In this document: piece after piece, positions 6,548 through 15,306 of the stretch
Layout of the letters: each line of letters starts with the position of its first letter
Numbering within the stretch: position 1 is the first letter of the stretch
Source of the DNA: QYOJ01 sp043806735
Lineage (GTDB): Bacteria > Bacteroidota > Bacteroidia > Bacteroidales > FEN-979
Reading direction: 5' to 3'
Length of the DNA: 64,000 nucleotides
NCBI GenBank assembly: GCA_043806735.1
Contig: JAZDGR010000052.1
Span: 1 to 64,000 of the forward strand
The notes under the pieces: model-generated
The model's input: the letters and a program-made list of their open reading frames with translations, nothing else
Told to the model about the DNA's origin: nothing
Database searches by the model: none
Made by a program: the position numbers and the translations under genes

Positions 6548-9012
6548 GTCAAAAACTTCCCCAACTGCTGATAGAGCTTGAAGGTATCGATGGGCTTGGA
6601 GACATGGCCCACGCAACCGGCTTCGTAGTACTTCTTCAAGTCGTCGGCGTGGGCGGAAGCCGACTGCGCGATCACCGGGAGATCGGGACGCCAGAACCGG
6701 ATGATTTTCGTTGTTTCCAACCCATCCATCGCGGGCATCTGGATATCCATCAGCACCAGACTGATCTCCGTAATGTTCTTGACCATTTCGACCGCCATTG
6801 GACCGTTGTAGGCATACAATACCCTGGCATTGACCGCCTGGATCATCGAACCGAGAAGGCGGGAGTTGACCGGCTCATCCTCCACCACCAGGATGGTGTT
6901 TCCGGTAAAATCGAATGCCAGGGGCTTCGGTTCAAGGACAACCGGCTGAGCGGCTTCGGTCTTTAACGGAAGAGTAAAATGAAATGCGGTTCCCTTTCCC
7001 TCCTCCGACTCCACCCAGATCTTCCCTCCCATGATTTCTATAAACGCCCGGGCGATGGTGAGCCCCAGTCCGCTTCCCTGGAATTTGCGGTTGTTGTTGC
7101 TGTCGACCTGATAAAACCGGTCAAATATCTCTTTTTTGCTGCCAGGCTGGATTCCGATGCCGGTATCTTCCACCGAGAACTTGATGGTTTTTCCAAACAA
7201 TTTATATCCGAACGAGATGGACCCTTTTTCCGTGAATTTCAACGCATTGTCAAGGAGGTTCCGCAACACGTCGCGCAGCCGGTCCATGTCGGCAACCAAG
7301 GTACAGGAGCGGGTGTCGTCAGGACGGATTACCCGGATTTCGATCTGCTTCTTCCGGGCTTTGTCCTTTTCCGCCACCAGATTATCCTTCAGTTCATCCA
7401 ACAGCAGGTCGAGGGAAAAGGAGGTTTCGTTCAGCACCACCTGGTCGGTCTCTATTTTGGATATCTGCAGGATGTCCTCTACCATCTTCAACAGCCGGTT
7501 GGTGCTGAACACGATGATCTCGGCATACTCGGCGAGCTCTTTCCTGGATACGTTCTCCTTGCGCATCAGGTTCGAATATCCCAGGATGGAATTCATCGGG
7601 GTGCGTATTTCGTGGGTCAGGTTGGTCAGGAAGACCGACTTCAGCTTATCCGACTGCTCTGCCCGCTCCTTGGATACAATCAACTCCTTCTCCATCCGGA
7701 TCCGGTCGGTGATGTCGTGGGCTGTGACCAGAAACACCGGGGAGGGCTGCAGGTCGATCACCACGGTGCTGACATCCACGTAAATCTTCTCCCCGTAACG
7801 GGAGACGAGCCTTGATTCCGAATTCCAGATCCTGCCTGCTTCTTCAGCTGACTCATTCGCGGCCTGCCTGTATTTCTCCAGGAAATCGGGATGGATGATC
7901 TTCAGAAAACTGGTCTCTTTCAACTCTGGCTGTGAATACCCCAGCATCTTTTCCACCGCCGCGTTAGCAAACAGGATCTGCTTGTCGTCGTGAATGAAGA
8001 TGGCAACGGGAGTGGCTTCGGCCAGCTTCCGGAATTTCTCTTCACTCTGGCGGATCAGTTCCTTTTGCCGGATGAACTCCCGGATCATGCCGGCAATCCG
8101 GCGGAATTCATTCTCCCCTTTTGCTTTCGGATCCAGGGCGATCCCTTCCCGGGAAAGCAGACCGGCAATTTTCTTCAGCGGAAGTCCGACCCAGAAAAGC
8201 AGGATGATCATCACCAGAGCCGCTGTGACGATGATGCCAGAGATATAGAGGTAAAAGAACCGGTCGTAAAAATCGCCGAAATTCACGATATCAGATTTAT
8301 TCGTAACCAGTTTCATGTAGGCAACCGGTTCGGGAATCCCCATATTTCTCAAAGGGATGACCGACACTAGGGTAGTTTCGGTGGAGATCTCCCGGGGTTC
8401 ATTGTAGAGAATAGAAATTCCGCAGTGGGTATTTTTCTGAAGTTGTGCCACCAATGCCGTATCCAGCAGTTTGCCCACGAACATGAAGCCCTGCGGGGGT
8501 GTTTTCCGCTCAGGGTCGGCGGTGGGGTGCACCGTTGCTGCATTGACATCCATCACCCCTGCAGAAGTCCGGAAGTATAACTGGATTAGTTTCTCCTGCA
8601 TTAACCTTACCTTGATTTCCGGGGTGAGTATGTTACAATGGATAATATCGCCCTGCTCCGGTTCGGCCACTGAATAGACCCGGGTTCCGTCGAGGTTGAA
8701 TATCCAGATTGCGTTGGCATGATAGGACTCGAGGATGCTCCGGATATTATCGGTCGCCCAGGCATAATCGGGTTTGGCGATAAATCCGATCATCTCATCC
8801 CAGTAAGTGTAGTCGTGGGTGATCGATCGGTAGAAATCGTTGTTGATCGAAAGCAGGGAGCTGGCTACTTCTGTCCGCTGTTCCATGACGTTCCGCACAT
8901 ACCGGTCGATCATTCGATTTTGGGTACGGTATTGAAAAACGACCAATCCGGAAGCCAGCAAACCAACTACGATGGTAAGGAATAAAATCCGCGATCTGAC
9001 GGTCTTCATCAT
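6529..9012 (-). CDS. Membrane hybrid histidine kinase with CHASE4, PAS and receiver domains
   Basis: 827 residues. Order: TM helix (about 7-26); extracytoplasmic CHASE4-like sensor (about 40-250, with HDYTYWDEM typical of this domain); second TM helix (about 256-282); linker; PAS (about 335-455); HisKA with phospho-acceptor His in NLTHEIRTPMN; HATPase with NLLDNALKFT, DTGIGI and GSGLGL; and a receiver domain with acceptor Asp in LVLMDIQMP (about 712-825). The start ATG overlaps the preceding gene by 4 bp, indicating translational coupling. The C-terminal residues RPQTP and stop codon come from palindromic repeat A. No DNA-binding output domain is encoded nearby. Confidence 0.9.
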   Translation of the reverse strand: MMKTVRSRILFLTIVVGLLASGLVVFQYRTQNRMIDRYVRNVMEQRTEVASSLLSINNDFYRSITHDYTYWDEMIGFIAKPDYAWATDNIRSILESYHANAIWIFNLDGTRVYSVAEPEQGDIIHCNILTPEIKVRLMQEKLIQLYFRTSAGVMDVNAATVHPTADPERKTPPQGFMFVGKLLDTALVAQLQKNTHCGISILYNEPREISTETTLVSVIPLRNMGIPEPVAYMKLVTNKSDIVNFGDFYDRFFYLYISGIIVTAALVMIILLFWVGLPLKKIAGLLSREGIALDPKAKGENEFRRIAGMIREFIRQKELIRQSEEKFRKLAEATPVAIFIHDDKQILFANAAVEKMLGYSQPELKETSFLKIIHPDFLEKYRQAANESAEEAGRIWNSESRLVSRYGEKIYVDVSTVVIDLQPSPVFLVTAHDITDRIRMEKELIVSKERAEQSDKLKSVFLTNLTHEIRTPMNSILGYSNLMRKENVSRKELAEYAEIIVFSTNRLLKMVEDILQISKIETDQVVLNETSFSLDLLLDELKDNLVAEKDKARKKQIEIRVIRPDDTRSCTLVADMDRLRDVLRNLLDNALKFTEKGSISFGYKLFGKTIKFSVEDTGIGIQPGSKKEIFDRFYQVDSNNNRKFQGSGLGLTIARAFIEIMGGKIWVESEEGKGTAFHFTLPLKTEAAQPVVLEPKPLAFDFTGNTILVVEDEPVNSRLLGSMIQAVNARVLYAYNGPMAVEMVKNITEISLVLMDIQMPAMDGLETTKIIRFWRPDLPVIAQSASAHADDLKKYYEAGCVGHVSKPIDTFKLYQQLGKFLTRPQTP

Positions 9013-10601
9013 TTTTTCAGGAAGGGCGAGATGGTCCAGAACAACTCGGTAGGATTGAACGGTTTGGTAATGAAGCCGCTCATGCCGAATTTGAATATCT
9101 TTTCCCTGTCTTCGAGGAATACCGAAGCGGTCAGCGCAATGATGGGGATGTCCTGGAAATATTTCCCGTCCAAAGCCCTGATCTTCAGGGTAGCTTCATA
9201 CCCACTCATCTCCGGCATATGCAAGTCCATCAGAACCACATCGTAGTGACCCTTTTTTACCTTTTCCACCGCAATCAGCCCGTTTTCGGCGATGTCGTGA
9301 CTTGCTTCCCATTTCATAAGGTATTTCGCCACAATTTTCTGGTTGACCAGGTTGTCTTCCACAACCAGCACTTTTAATCCCTTGAGGCTGTGGAAGGTAG
9401 CTTTTCTTGCAGCATCGTCTTCGACTACCTTCTTTTCGCTGACCACAAATGGAAGTATCACGCAAAAGGTGCTTCCGACGCCCGGTTTGCTTGTCACAAC
9501 GATGGTGCCTCCCTGAAGTTCCACCAGTTTTTTCGTGATGGCAAGGCCAAGTCCTGTACCACCGTACTTCCGCGTGGTGGAGGAGCTAGCCTGGGTAAAG
9601 CTTTCGAAGATCAGTTCAATTTTATCTTCCGGGATCCCGATGCCCGTGTCAATCACCTGAAACTCCAGATCGACCTGCGAGTCGAATTTCTTTTTCAACT
9701 TTGTCCGGATCGTGATATTTCCCTTGTCGGTAAATTTCACGGCATTGCCCACCAGGTTGATCAGGATCTGGGTCAGCCTGATCGAGTCGCCAAAAACAAC
9801 CGGCGGAATCTGATCCTCCAACAGGATATCCAATTGCAATTTTTTCCGGCTGACATCGTATTCAAAACTTTGTTTCACCCCCTGCAGCAACTTCCGGATC
9901 TCAAATTCCACCTTCTCAAATTCAAGCTTTCCGGCATCGATCTTTGAATAATCGAGGATATCGTTGATGATGCGCAGCAGGTGGTCGGACGAAAATTTCA
10001 GGATCTCGATGCTTTCGATCTGTTCGCTGCGGGGATTCTCATCTTTCAGCAAGTTTATCGTATTGATGATGGCATTCAGCGGCGTGCGGATCTCGTGGCT
10101 CATGGTGGAGAGGAACTTCTGCTTGGCGTGGGTGGCATCCTCTGCGATCTCTTTGGCCGTCTTGAGGTCTTTTTCGATCTTTTCCCTCCACAGGATCTCG
10201 TCCTGCAGGTTTTTCCGCTGTTTGTAAAGGTTGATGAACACGGTGACCTTCCCGATCAGGATATCGGGGATGATGGGCTTCGTGATAAAGTCCACCGCCC
10301 CGGTCTTGATGCCTTTGACCCGGTAATAGTCTTCGTGGTAAAAAGCGGTGATGTAGATGATGGGGAGAAGTTCATTTTCAGGATTTTGCCGGATACGTTC
10401 CACGGCTTCAAAGCCATCCATCCCGGGCATATGGACATCCATCAGGATCAGGGCAAAATCGGTTTCCTGTGCCTTTGTAATCGCCTCTTCTCCCGACAGA
10501 GCCCTTACAAAACTGGCATCCAGGTCGGCGAGCATCTCTTCCAGGACGATGATGTTTTTGATCCGGTCGTCAACGATCAGAATTTTGGGTTTTGTAATCA
10601 T
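9009..10601 (-). CDS. Soluble hybrid kinase: receiver, HisKA, HATPase, receiver
   Basis: 530 residues with no membrane segment. An N-terminal receiver (about 1-125; acceptor in LILMDVHMPGMDG, Lys in FITKPI) is followed by a short coiled coil, HisKA (STMSHEIRTPLNA, about 165-185), HATPase (INLVGNAVKF, DTGIGIPE, GTGLGLAIT) and a second receiver (LVVEDN, VVLMDLHMPEMSG, FITKPF, about 408-525). The N-terminal receiver means its activity is probably controlled by another kinase, plausibly the CHASE4 kinase encoded next. It overlaps both neighbours by 4 bp (cheB-like upstream, hybrid kinase downstream). Confidence 0.9.
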   Translation of the reverse strand: MITKPKILIVDDRIKNIIVLEEMLADLDASFVRALSGEEAITKAQETDFALILMDVHMPGMDGFEAVERIRQNPENELLPIIYITAFYHEDYYRVKGIKTGAVDFITKPIIPDILIGKVTVFINLYKQRKNLQDEILWREKIEKDLKTAKEIAEDATHAKQKFLSTMSHEIRTPLNAIINTINLLKDENPRSEQIESIEILKFSSDHLLRIINDILDYSKIDAGKLEFEKVEFEIRKLLQGVKQSFEYDVSRKKLQLDILLEDQIPPVVFGDSIRLTQILINLVGNAVKFTDKGNITIRTKLKKKFDSQVDLEFQVIDTGIGIPEDKIELIFESFTQASSSTTRKYGGTGLGLAITKKLVELQGGTIVVTSKPGVGSTFCVILPFVVSEKKVVEDDAARKATFHSLKGLKVLVVEDNLVNQKIVAKYLMKWEASHDIAENGLIAVEKVKKGHYDVVLMDLHMPEMSGYEATLKIRALDGKYFQDIPIIALTASVFLEDREKIFKFGMSGFITKPFNPTELFWTISPFLKK

Positions 10602-11170
10602 ACTAAAGAATTCAAAAAGTTCGCAATCTCTTTCAGTGTCAATATCTGGTCCACTTTCACCGATTCAATCGCCGATCGGGGCATGGTATCGGATTCGGCT
10701 TCCCCGGGGTTCTGTACGATGACATGGCCTCCCAGTTCTTTGATTTTTTTCAGCCCCCGGCTTCCGTCGTTATTGGCGCCGGTAAGCACGATGCCGATCA
10801 GTTTTGCGTGGTATGCCTCGGCGGCCGTCTCAAACAACACGTCGATGGAGGGGCGGGCATAATTGACCCGCTCATCCACGGTTAGGGTAAACGACCTGTC
10901 GGTCTCAAGCAGCAGGTGATAGTTCGGGGGCGCCACATAGGCCGTTCCTCCCTGCGGAACCTCTTTCTCGTCGGCTTCCTTCACCCGGAGCTTATGAAGG
11001 TCATCCAGGAACGATGGGAGGTAGTTGTCCGAGTCGGGGCTCATATGCTGAACGAGGATCATCGGCAACGGGAATTTTTCGTCAAGTAGAGTAAAGATGG
11101 TTTTCAACGCGTGCAACCCTCCCGCCGAAGAACCGATCACGACCGCCTGATACTTCTTTTTTGAAACCAC
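10598..11170 (-). CDS. CheB-type methylesterase domain protein (no receiver)
   Basis: 190 residues forming only the catalytic domain of CheB, which hydrolyses glutamyl methyl esters. The catalytic triad region is present: Ser in GSSAGG near the N-terminus, His in LVQHMSPD, and Asp in LTGANNDGSRG; family landmarks GGTAYVAPPNYHLLL and ARPSIDVLFETAA also match. The receiver domain that normally regulates CheB is missing. However, the next gene starts with a receiver domain and overlaps by 4 bp. With a CheR neighbour but no methyl-accepting receptor in the window, it probably works in a non-motility signalling module. Confidence 0.88.
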   Translation of the reverse strand: MVSKKKYQAVVIGSSAGGLHALKTIFTLLDEKFPLPMILVQHMSPDSDNYLPSFLDDLHKLRVKEADEKEVPQGGTAYVAPPNYHLLLETDRSFTLTVDERVNYARPSIDVLFETAAEAYHAKLIGIVLTGANNDGSRGLKKIKELGGHVIVQNPGEAESDTMPRSAIESVKVDQILTLKEIANFLNSLV

Positions 11171-11181
11171 GGGGTGTAAAG

Positions 11182-12027
11182 TTACGACGAAAATTTCTTA
11201 ATGTATATTCTTTCTTTTTCAACAACCGGTTCAAACTCGCCATAGTGCGCCGAGAACTGCAGGTTTTCCTTGGAGCCGAGGCAGAGGAAACCGCCACCTG
11301 TCAGGCTGTCGATGAACAGGCGGATCACTTTGTCCTGGAGCTGGCGGTCGAAATAGATCAGCACATTCCGGCAAACCACCAGGTTGACCTCGGCAAAAAC
11401 GCTGTCGGTCACCAGGTTATGGGTCGCAAAGACGATGTTTTTCCGGAGCGATTCATGCAGCTTTGCCACCTCCTCATTGGCGGTATAATAGTCGGAGAAG
11501 GATCTCCTCCCTCCTGCTTTCTGGTAACTGACCGTATACTCCTTGATCCGGCTGACCGGGTAGGATGCCTCCCTGGCATGTTTGATGATACGAGGATTGA
11601 AATCGGTGGCGTAAATCTGGGTTTTGTGTAGCAGTCCCTCTTCCTTGAGCATGATGGCCATGGAAAAGACCTCCTCCCCACTGGAACATCCGGCATGCCA
11701 GATCTTGACAAAAGGGTACGTCCGTAAGACCGGCAAAACACTCTGTCTAAGCACCTTGTAAAAAGAGGGGTCGCGGAACATTTCGGTGACGTTGATCGAG
11801 AGATCCATCAGGATCTCATTCACAAACCGGGTATCGTAAAGGGTTTTGTAGATCATCTCGGAAATGGTATTCAGTCCCGACAGCTGAAACCGGTTCAGGA
11901 TGCGGCGCTTGACATGAGCCTGGGAATAATTCCGGAAATCGTACCCGTATTTCTGGTAGATGGCCTCGACCACTAATCGGATCTCAATGTCCTGGCTCTC
12001 CAGGTTCTCTTCCTGTTGCTTTTTCAC
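11182..12027 (-). CDS. CheR-type protein-glutamate methyltransferase
   Basis: 281 residues, S-adenosylmethionine-dependent methyltransferase of the CheR family. An N-terminal helical domain (GYDFRNYSQAHVKRRILNR) precedes the Rossmann domain: NVTEMFRDPSFY, the SAM-binding WHAGCSSGEEVFSMA, IYATDFNPRIIKHAR and CRNVLIYFD. It is the first of four signalling genes in a row (CheR, CheB, two hybrid kinases), starting 13 bp after the TerC gene and ending 11 bp before the CheB start. The usual chemotaxis genes (cheA, cheW, MCP) are absent. Confidence 0.9.
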   Translation of the reverse strand: MKKQQEENLESQDIEIRLVVEAIYQKYGYDFRNYSQAHVKRRILNRFQLSGLNTISEMIYKTLYDTRFVNEILMDLSINVTEMFRDPSFYKVLRQSVLPVLRTYPFVKIWHAGCSSGEEVFSMAIMLKEEGLLHKTQIYATDFNPRIIKHAREASYPVSRIKEYTVSYQKAGGRRSFSDYYTANEEVAKLHESLRKNIVFATHNLVTDSVFAEVNLVVCRNVLIYFDRQLQDKVIRLFIDSLTGGGFLCLGSKENLQFSAHYGEFEPVVEKERIYIKKFSS

Positions 12028-12040
12028 TCGTACAATTTGT

Positions 12041-13117
12041 TTAAGGGGTTTCGCGCCCGTTTTGCTTCAGGGCATTCTGAATCAGCGAGGCGATCACGCT
12101 CACCAGCAGGATCCCTGCAATGATCATCAGCGATTGTTGCGTGCTGAGGTGCAGCCAGTGGAAATGATGCAAAATCATCTTTACTCCGACAAACGTCAGC
12201 AGGACGGCAAGGCCCAGCTTCAGGTAATGGAACCGGTTCATGACATTCATCACCAGGAAGAAGAGGGAACGCAGGCCGAGGATGGCGAAGATGTTGGAGA
12301 AAAACACAATGTAAGGGTCCTGGGTTACTGAAAAAACAGCAGGGACCGAGTCGACAGCAAAAATCACATCCGTGAATTCGATGATCAGAAGGATGATAAA
12401 CAAGGGCGTTAAAAACCGTTTTCCATTTTTTTTGATCCAGAATTTCTCCCCATGGTCTTCCCGGGTGACCGAAAACCATTTCGAGGCAAATCTCACCACG
12501 GGATGGTGTTCCGTGTCAATCCGGTCTTCGTCTTTCCGGGTAAAAAATTCCATTCCCATTTTGCCTCCCACCACAAGGAGAATCCCACCGAAGATCAGCA
12601 GGAACCAGGCGAATTGCTGGATCAGGGCGCTCACGGCAAAGATGAAGAGAAACCGCATGACAATCGCTCCCAGGATTCCCCAGAAAAGCACCTTTTTGTA
12701 ATACTCCTGCCGGATGTTGAAGGAGAGAAAAATCATGATGATCACGAAGACGTTGTCAACGGAGAGGGAATATTCGATGAGGTATCCCGTGAGGTATTCC
12801 AGCGCCAGGTTCAGGTTGTAAACCCGGATAGCCTCTTCCATCCCCAGTCCCTCGATGCTGATCGGGTGACTGTAAGTTTGGATCCGATCTCCGATCGCTT
12901 CCAGTGTATCGGATCCGTGGATCAGGTTTCCGTGGCTGCGGATGAAAAAATAGAATCCGATCGAGATGCCTACCCAAACGAGGGTCCGCACGAGGGCTTC
13001 CTTCAGGCTGAGTTTGTCATTTTTCTTATTGAACAGGCCCAGATCGATTGCCAGCATCAGGCCGATAAACAGCAGGAATGAAGCGAAAAAAACAAACTCG
13101 TTTACCGACATGGTCAT
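12041..13117 (-). CDS. TerC-family integral membrane protein
   Basis: 358 residues with about nine hydrophobic segments. TerC signatures EYSLSVDNVFVI and EFTDVIFAVDSVPAVFSVT contain the conserved acidic residues. The family is linked to tellurite resistance and, in better-studied members, to manganese or calcium handling at the membrane; the substrate here is unknown. It has a cytoplasmic loop rich in charged residues between segments (about 195-235). Either of two ATG codons (13117 or 13111) could be the start. It is the first gene of a minus-strand run into the CheR/CheB/kinase genes and is divergent from glutamine synthetase, sharing an 85-bp intergenic region. Confidence 0.88.
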   Translation of the reverse strand: MTMSVNEFVFFASFLLFIGLMLAIDLGLFNKKNDKLSLKEALVRTLVWVGISIGFYFFIRSHGNLIHGSDTLEAIGDRIQTYSHPISIEGLGMEEAIRVYNLNLALEYLTGYLIEYSLSVDNVFVIIMIFLSFNIRQEYYKKVLFWGILGAIVMRFLFIFAVSALIQQFAWFLLIFGGILLVVGGKMGMEFFTRKDEDRIDTEHHPVVRFASKWFSVTREDHGEKFWIKKNGKRFLTPLFIILLIIEFTDVIFAVDSVPAVFSVTQDPYIVFFSNIFAILGLRSLFFLVMNVMNRFHYLKLGLAVLLTFVGVKMILHHFHWLHLSTQQSLMIIAGILLVSVIASLIQNALKQNGRETP

Positions 13118-13162
13118 GGGAATAGGTTATCGGGATGATAGGTCAAAAATAATAAAAATTCT

Positions 13163-13170
13163 TACTTTTG
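13163..13170 (+). promoter_or_regulatory. -7 box TACTTTTG of the glutamine synthetase gene
   Basis: Matches TAnnTTTG; lies 32 bp before the ATG at 13203 in the short divergent region shared with terC. No clear -33 box. Confidence 0.5.
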
Positions 13171-13202
13171 CATCCCTGCTCGTACAAAGAAACCAGATTG
13201 CT

Positions 13203-14711
13203 ATGAATGAAGTCGTTGTGCTCAATCCGAACCCGCTGATCCGGTTTTTGGACAAACCTTCGGATGATTTTACCCGGGATGACCTGATCCGGTTCATCGA
13301 GGGCCATGGGATCCAACTAGTGAATTTCCGGTATGCCGGCGCCGACGGCCGTTTGAAGACCCTCAATTTCATTATCAAAAGCCGGAAGCACCTGGAGAGC
13401 ATTCTCAACGCCGGGGAACGGGTGGACGGGTCGAGCCTTTTCCCGCATTACATCGAAGCGGGTTCTTCCGACCTATATGTGGTCCCGCGGTACCGCACCG
13501 CCTTCCTGAATCCTTTTTCCGCGATCCCCGCACTCGACATCCTCTGTTCATATTACGACAAAGACGGTTTGCCGTTTGCCAGTTCTCCAGAGTACATCAT
13601 GCGAAAAGCGCACCGGGCTTTGAAAGAGTCGGCCGGACTCGATTATGAAGTGATGGGGGAACTGGAGTACTATGTGATCAGCGAAAAAAACCCTCTCTAT
13701 GAAGCGGCCGACCAGCGCGGGTATCATGAATCCTCCCCTTTCTGCAAGTGGGAGAAGCTTCGCATTGAGGCCATGCAGGCGATTGCCACTTGCGGCGGCT
13801 TCATCAAGTACGGCCATTCGGAGGTAGGCACCTTCACCGAGTCGGGACTCCTCTATGAGCAGAACGAAATCGAATTCATCCCGGTACGGCTGGAAGATGC
13901 TGCCGAGCAGCTTCTCATCGCCAAATGGATCCTCCGGTCGCTGGCTTATAAATATGGCGTGACTGTGACCTTTGCGCCCAAGATCACCACCGGAAAAGCC
14001 GGCAGCGGTCTGCATATTCATACCCGGTTGCTGAAGAATGGGAAGAGCATGATGGTGGAAAACGGGGTCCTTTCGGGTACCGCCCGGAAGGCCATTGCGG
14101 GCTACCTATTCCTGGCCAAATCCCTTACCGCTTTCGGGAACATGATCCCCACTTCCTATTTTCGCCTGGTGCCGCACCAGGAAGCGCCGACCACCATCTG
14201 CTGGGGTGACCGCAACCGTTCGGTCCTCGTGCGTGTTCCTTTGGGATGGAGTGATTCCAAAAACAACATGGTAAAGGATGCCAATCCGCTGGAAAAGGAA
14301 ACCCGAAACCATTTCATCAACCGGCAAACGGTTGAGTTCCGCTCTCCCGATGGGTCGGCTGACGTCTACCTGCTGTTTGCCGGACTGGCTGTTGCGGCCA
14401 GGTACGGACTAGAGATGAAAGAGGCGCTCGCTTATGCCGAGAAAACCTATGTGGATATTAACATCTTTGATGCCAAATATAAAAAGCGGGTCCGCGAACT
14501 TCAGTACCTCCCCTCCTCGTGCTGGGACTCTGCCGATGCGCTGGAGAGTCAGCGGGCGATTTACCAGTCGAAAGGAGTCTTCCCGAAAAAGATCCTCGAC
14601 GGGATCATCAAGAAGCTCAAGAGTTTCGACGACCAGCATCTCCTGCGGAACATCATGGACAGCGAGAAGGAGATCATCAAGCTGGTGAATACCTTCCTTC
14701 ATTGCGGATAA
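13203..14711 (+). CDS. glnA: Glutamine synthetase
   Basis: 502 residues from the ATG at 13203; the frame is open further upstream but that region holds the promoter. It makes glutamine from glutamate, ammonia and ATP. Visible active-site motifs: MGELEYYV (metal Glu), EVGTFTESG and YEQNEIEF (metal and substrate residues), GSGLHIHTRLL (ammonium/ATP region), NRSVLVRVP, and VEFRSPDGSADVY (Glu/Arg). A beta-grasp domain precedes (about 20-130, LVNFRYAGADGRLKTLNF). The size and motifs fit the GSI-like beta-grasp type. It stands as a single gene. No adenylylation-loop tyrosine can be assigned with confidence. Confidence 0.9.
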   Translation: MNEVVVLNPNPLIRFLDKPSDDFTRDDLIRFIEGHGIQLVNFRYAGADGRLKTLNFIIKSRKHLESILNAGERVDGSSLFPHYIEAGSSDLYVVPRYRTAFLNPFSAIPALDILCSYYDKDGLPFASSPEYIMRKAHRALKESAGLDYEVMGELEYYVISEKNPLYEAADQRGYHESSPFCKWEKLRIEAMQAIATCGGFIKYGHSEVGTFTESGLLYEQNEIEFIPVRLEDAAEQLLIAKWILRSLAYKYGVTVTFAPKITTGKAGSGLHIHTRLLKNGKSMMVENGVLSGTARKAIAGYLFLAKSLTAFGNMIPTSYFRLVPHQEAPTTICWGDRNRSVLVRVPLGWSDSKNNMVKDANPLEKETRNHFINRQTVEFRSPDGSADVYLLFAGLAVAARYGLEMKEALAYAEKTYVDINIFDAKYKKRVRELQYLPSSCWDSADALESQRAIYQSKGVFPKKILDGIIKKLKSFDDQHLLRNIMDSEKEIIKLVNTFLHCG

Positions 14712-14860
14712 ATCGGACGTTATGTCATGCAGAAGATCATCCGTTGCGTCATTTTGTCGCCAGAAAAGATTCCGGGTTCCGTTTTTCGCATTTGGTACAT
14801 AAATTGAACCTGGCCGGTCAGAACAACAATAAAACAAAAAATATAAAGGAGGACTACATT

Positions 14861-15286
14861 ATGACAATTATCAGGTGGCAACACAGAAACCCGTTGGCCA
14901 ATATTGTGTCCGGTTTTTTCGACACCGAATTCCATGATTTCTTCGGCAGACGCGTGTGCGACCCTACCGCGAACATCATGGAGAAACCTGAAGGGTTTGA
15001 ACTGGAGATCGCTGCTCCGGGATTGAAGAAAGAAGATTTCAAGATCAACCTTGAAAATGCCGTTCTTACCATCTCTTCCGAAATGGAAGACGAAAAGAGG
15101 GAAGAAGGCAAAAACTACACCCGGAAAGAGTTTTATTACGGGTCTTTCAGCCGTTCATTCACCCTGCCGAAATCGGTTGACACCGAGAAGATCAAAGCCG
15201 ATTACGACAATGGCATCCTGCGGATCGATTTACCGAAGAAAGCAGAATCCACGCTGGAAATCAAGAAAGAGATCAAGATCTCCTAA
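14861..15286 (+). CDS. Hsp20/alpha-crystallin small heat-shock protein
   Basis: 141 residues from the ATG at 14861, preceded by a strong ribosome-binding site (AAAGGAGG, 14846-14853), one of the few in this window. The alpha-crystallin domain spans about 35-140: EKPEGFELEIAAPGLKKEDFKI, the GSFSRSFTLP strand and DNGILRIDLPKK. These ATP-independent chaperones hold unfolding proteins. The C-terminal LEIKKEIKIS resembles the I-x-I/V anchoring tail. It is a single gene after glnA with 149 bp between; no obvious heat-shock element is seen. Confidence 0.93.
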   Translation: MTIIRWQHRNPLANIVSGFFDTEFHDFFGRRVCDPTANIMEKPEGFELEIAAPGLKKEDFKINLENAVLTISSEMEDEKREEGKNYTRKEFYYGSFSRSFTLPKSVDTEKIKADYDNGILRIDLPKKAESTLEIKKEIKIS

Positions 15287-15306
15287 ATTGATACAAAACT
15301 TCCCCG

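Noticed and set aside
12966..13202. N-terminal extension of glutamine synthetase
   Set aside because: The extension runs through the promoter and into the divergent terC gene; the family N-terminus fits the ATG at 13203.
14519..14860. N-terminal extension of the Hsp20 gene into glnA
   Set aside because: A strong ribosome-binding site sits directly before the ATG at 14861, and the extension overlaps glnA out of frame.
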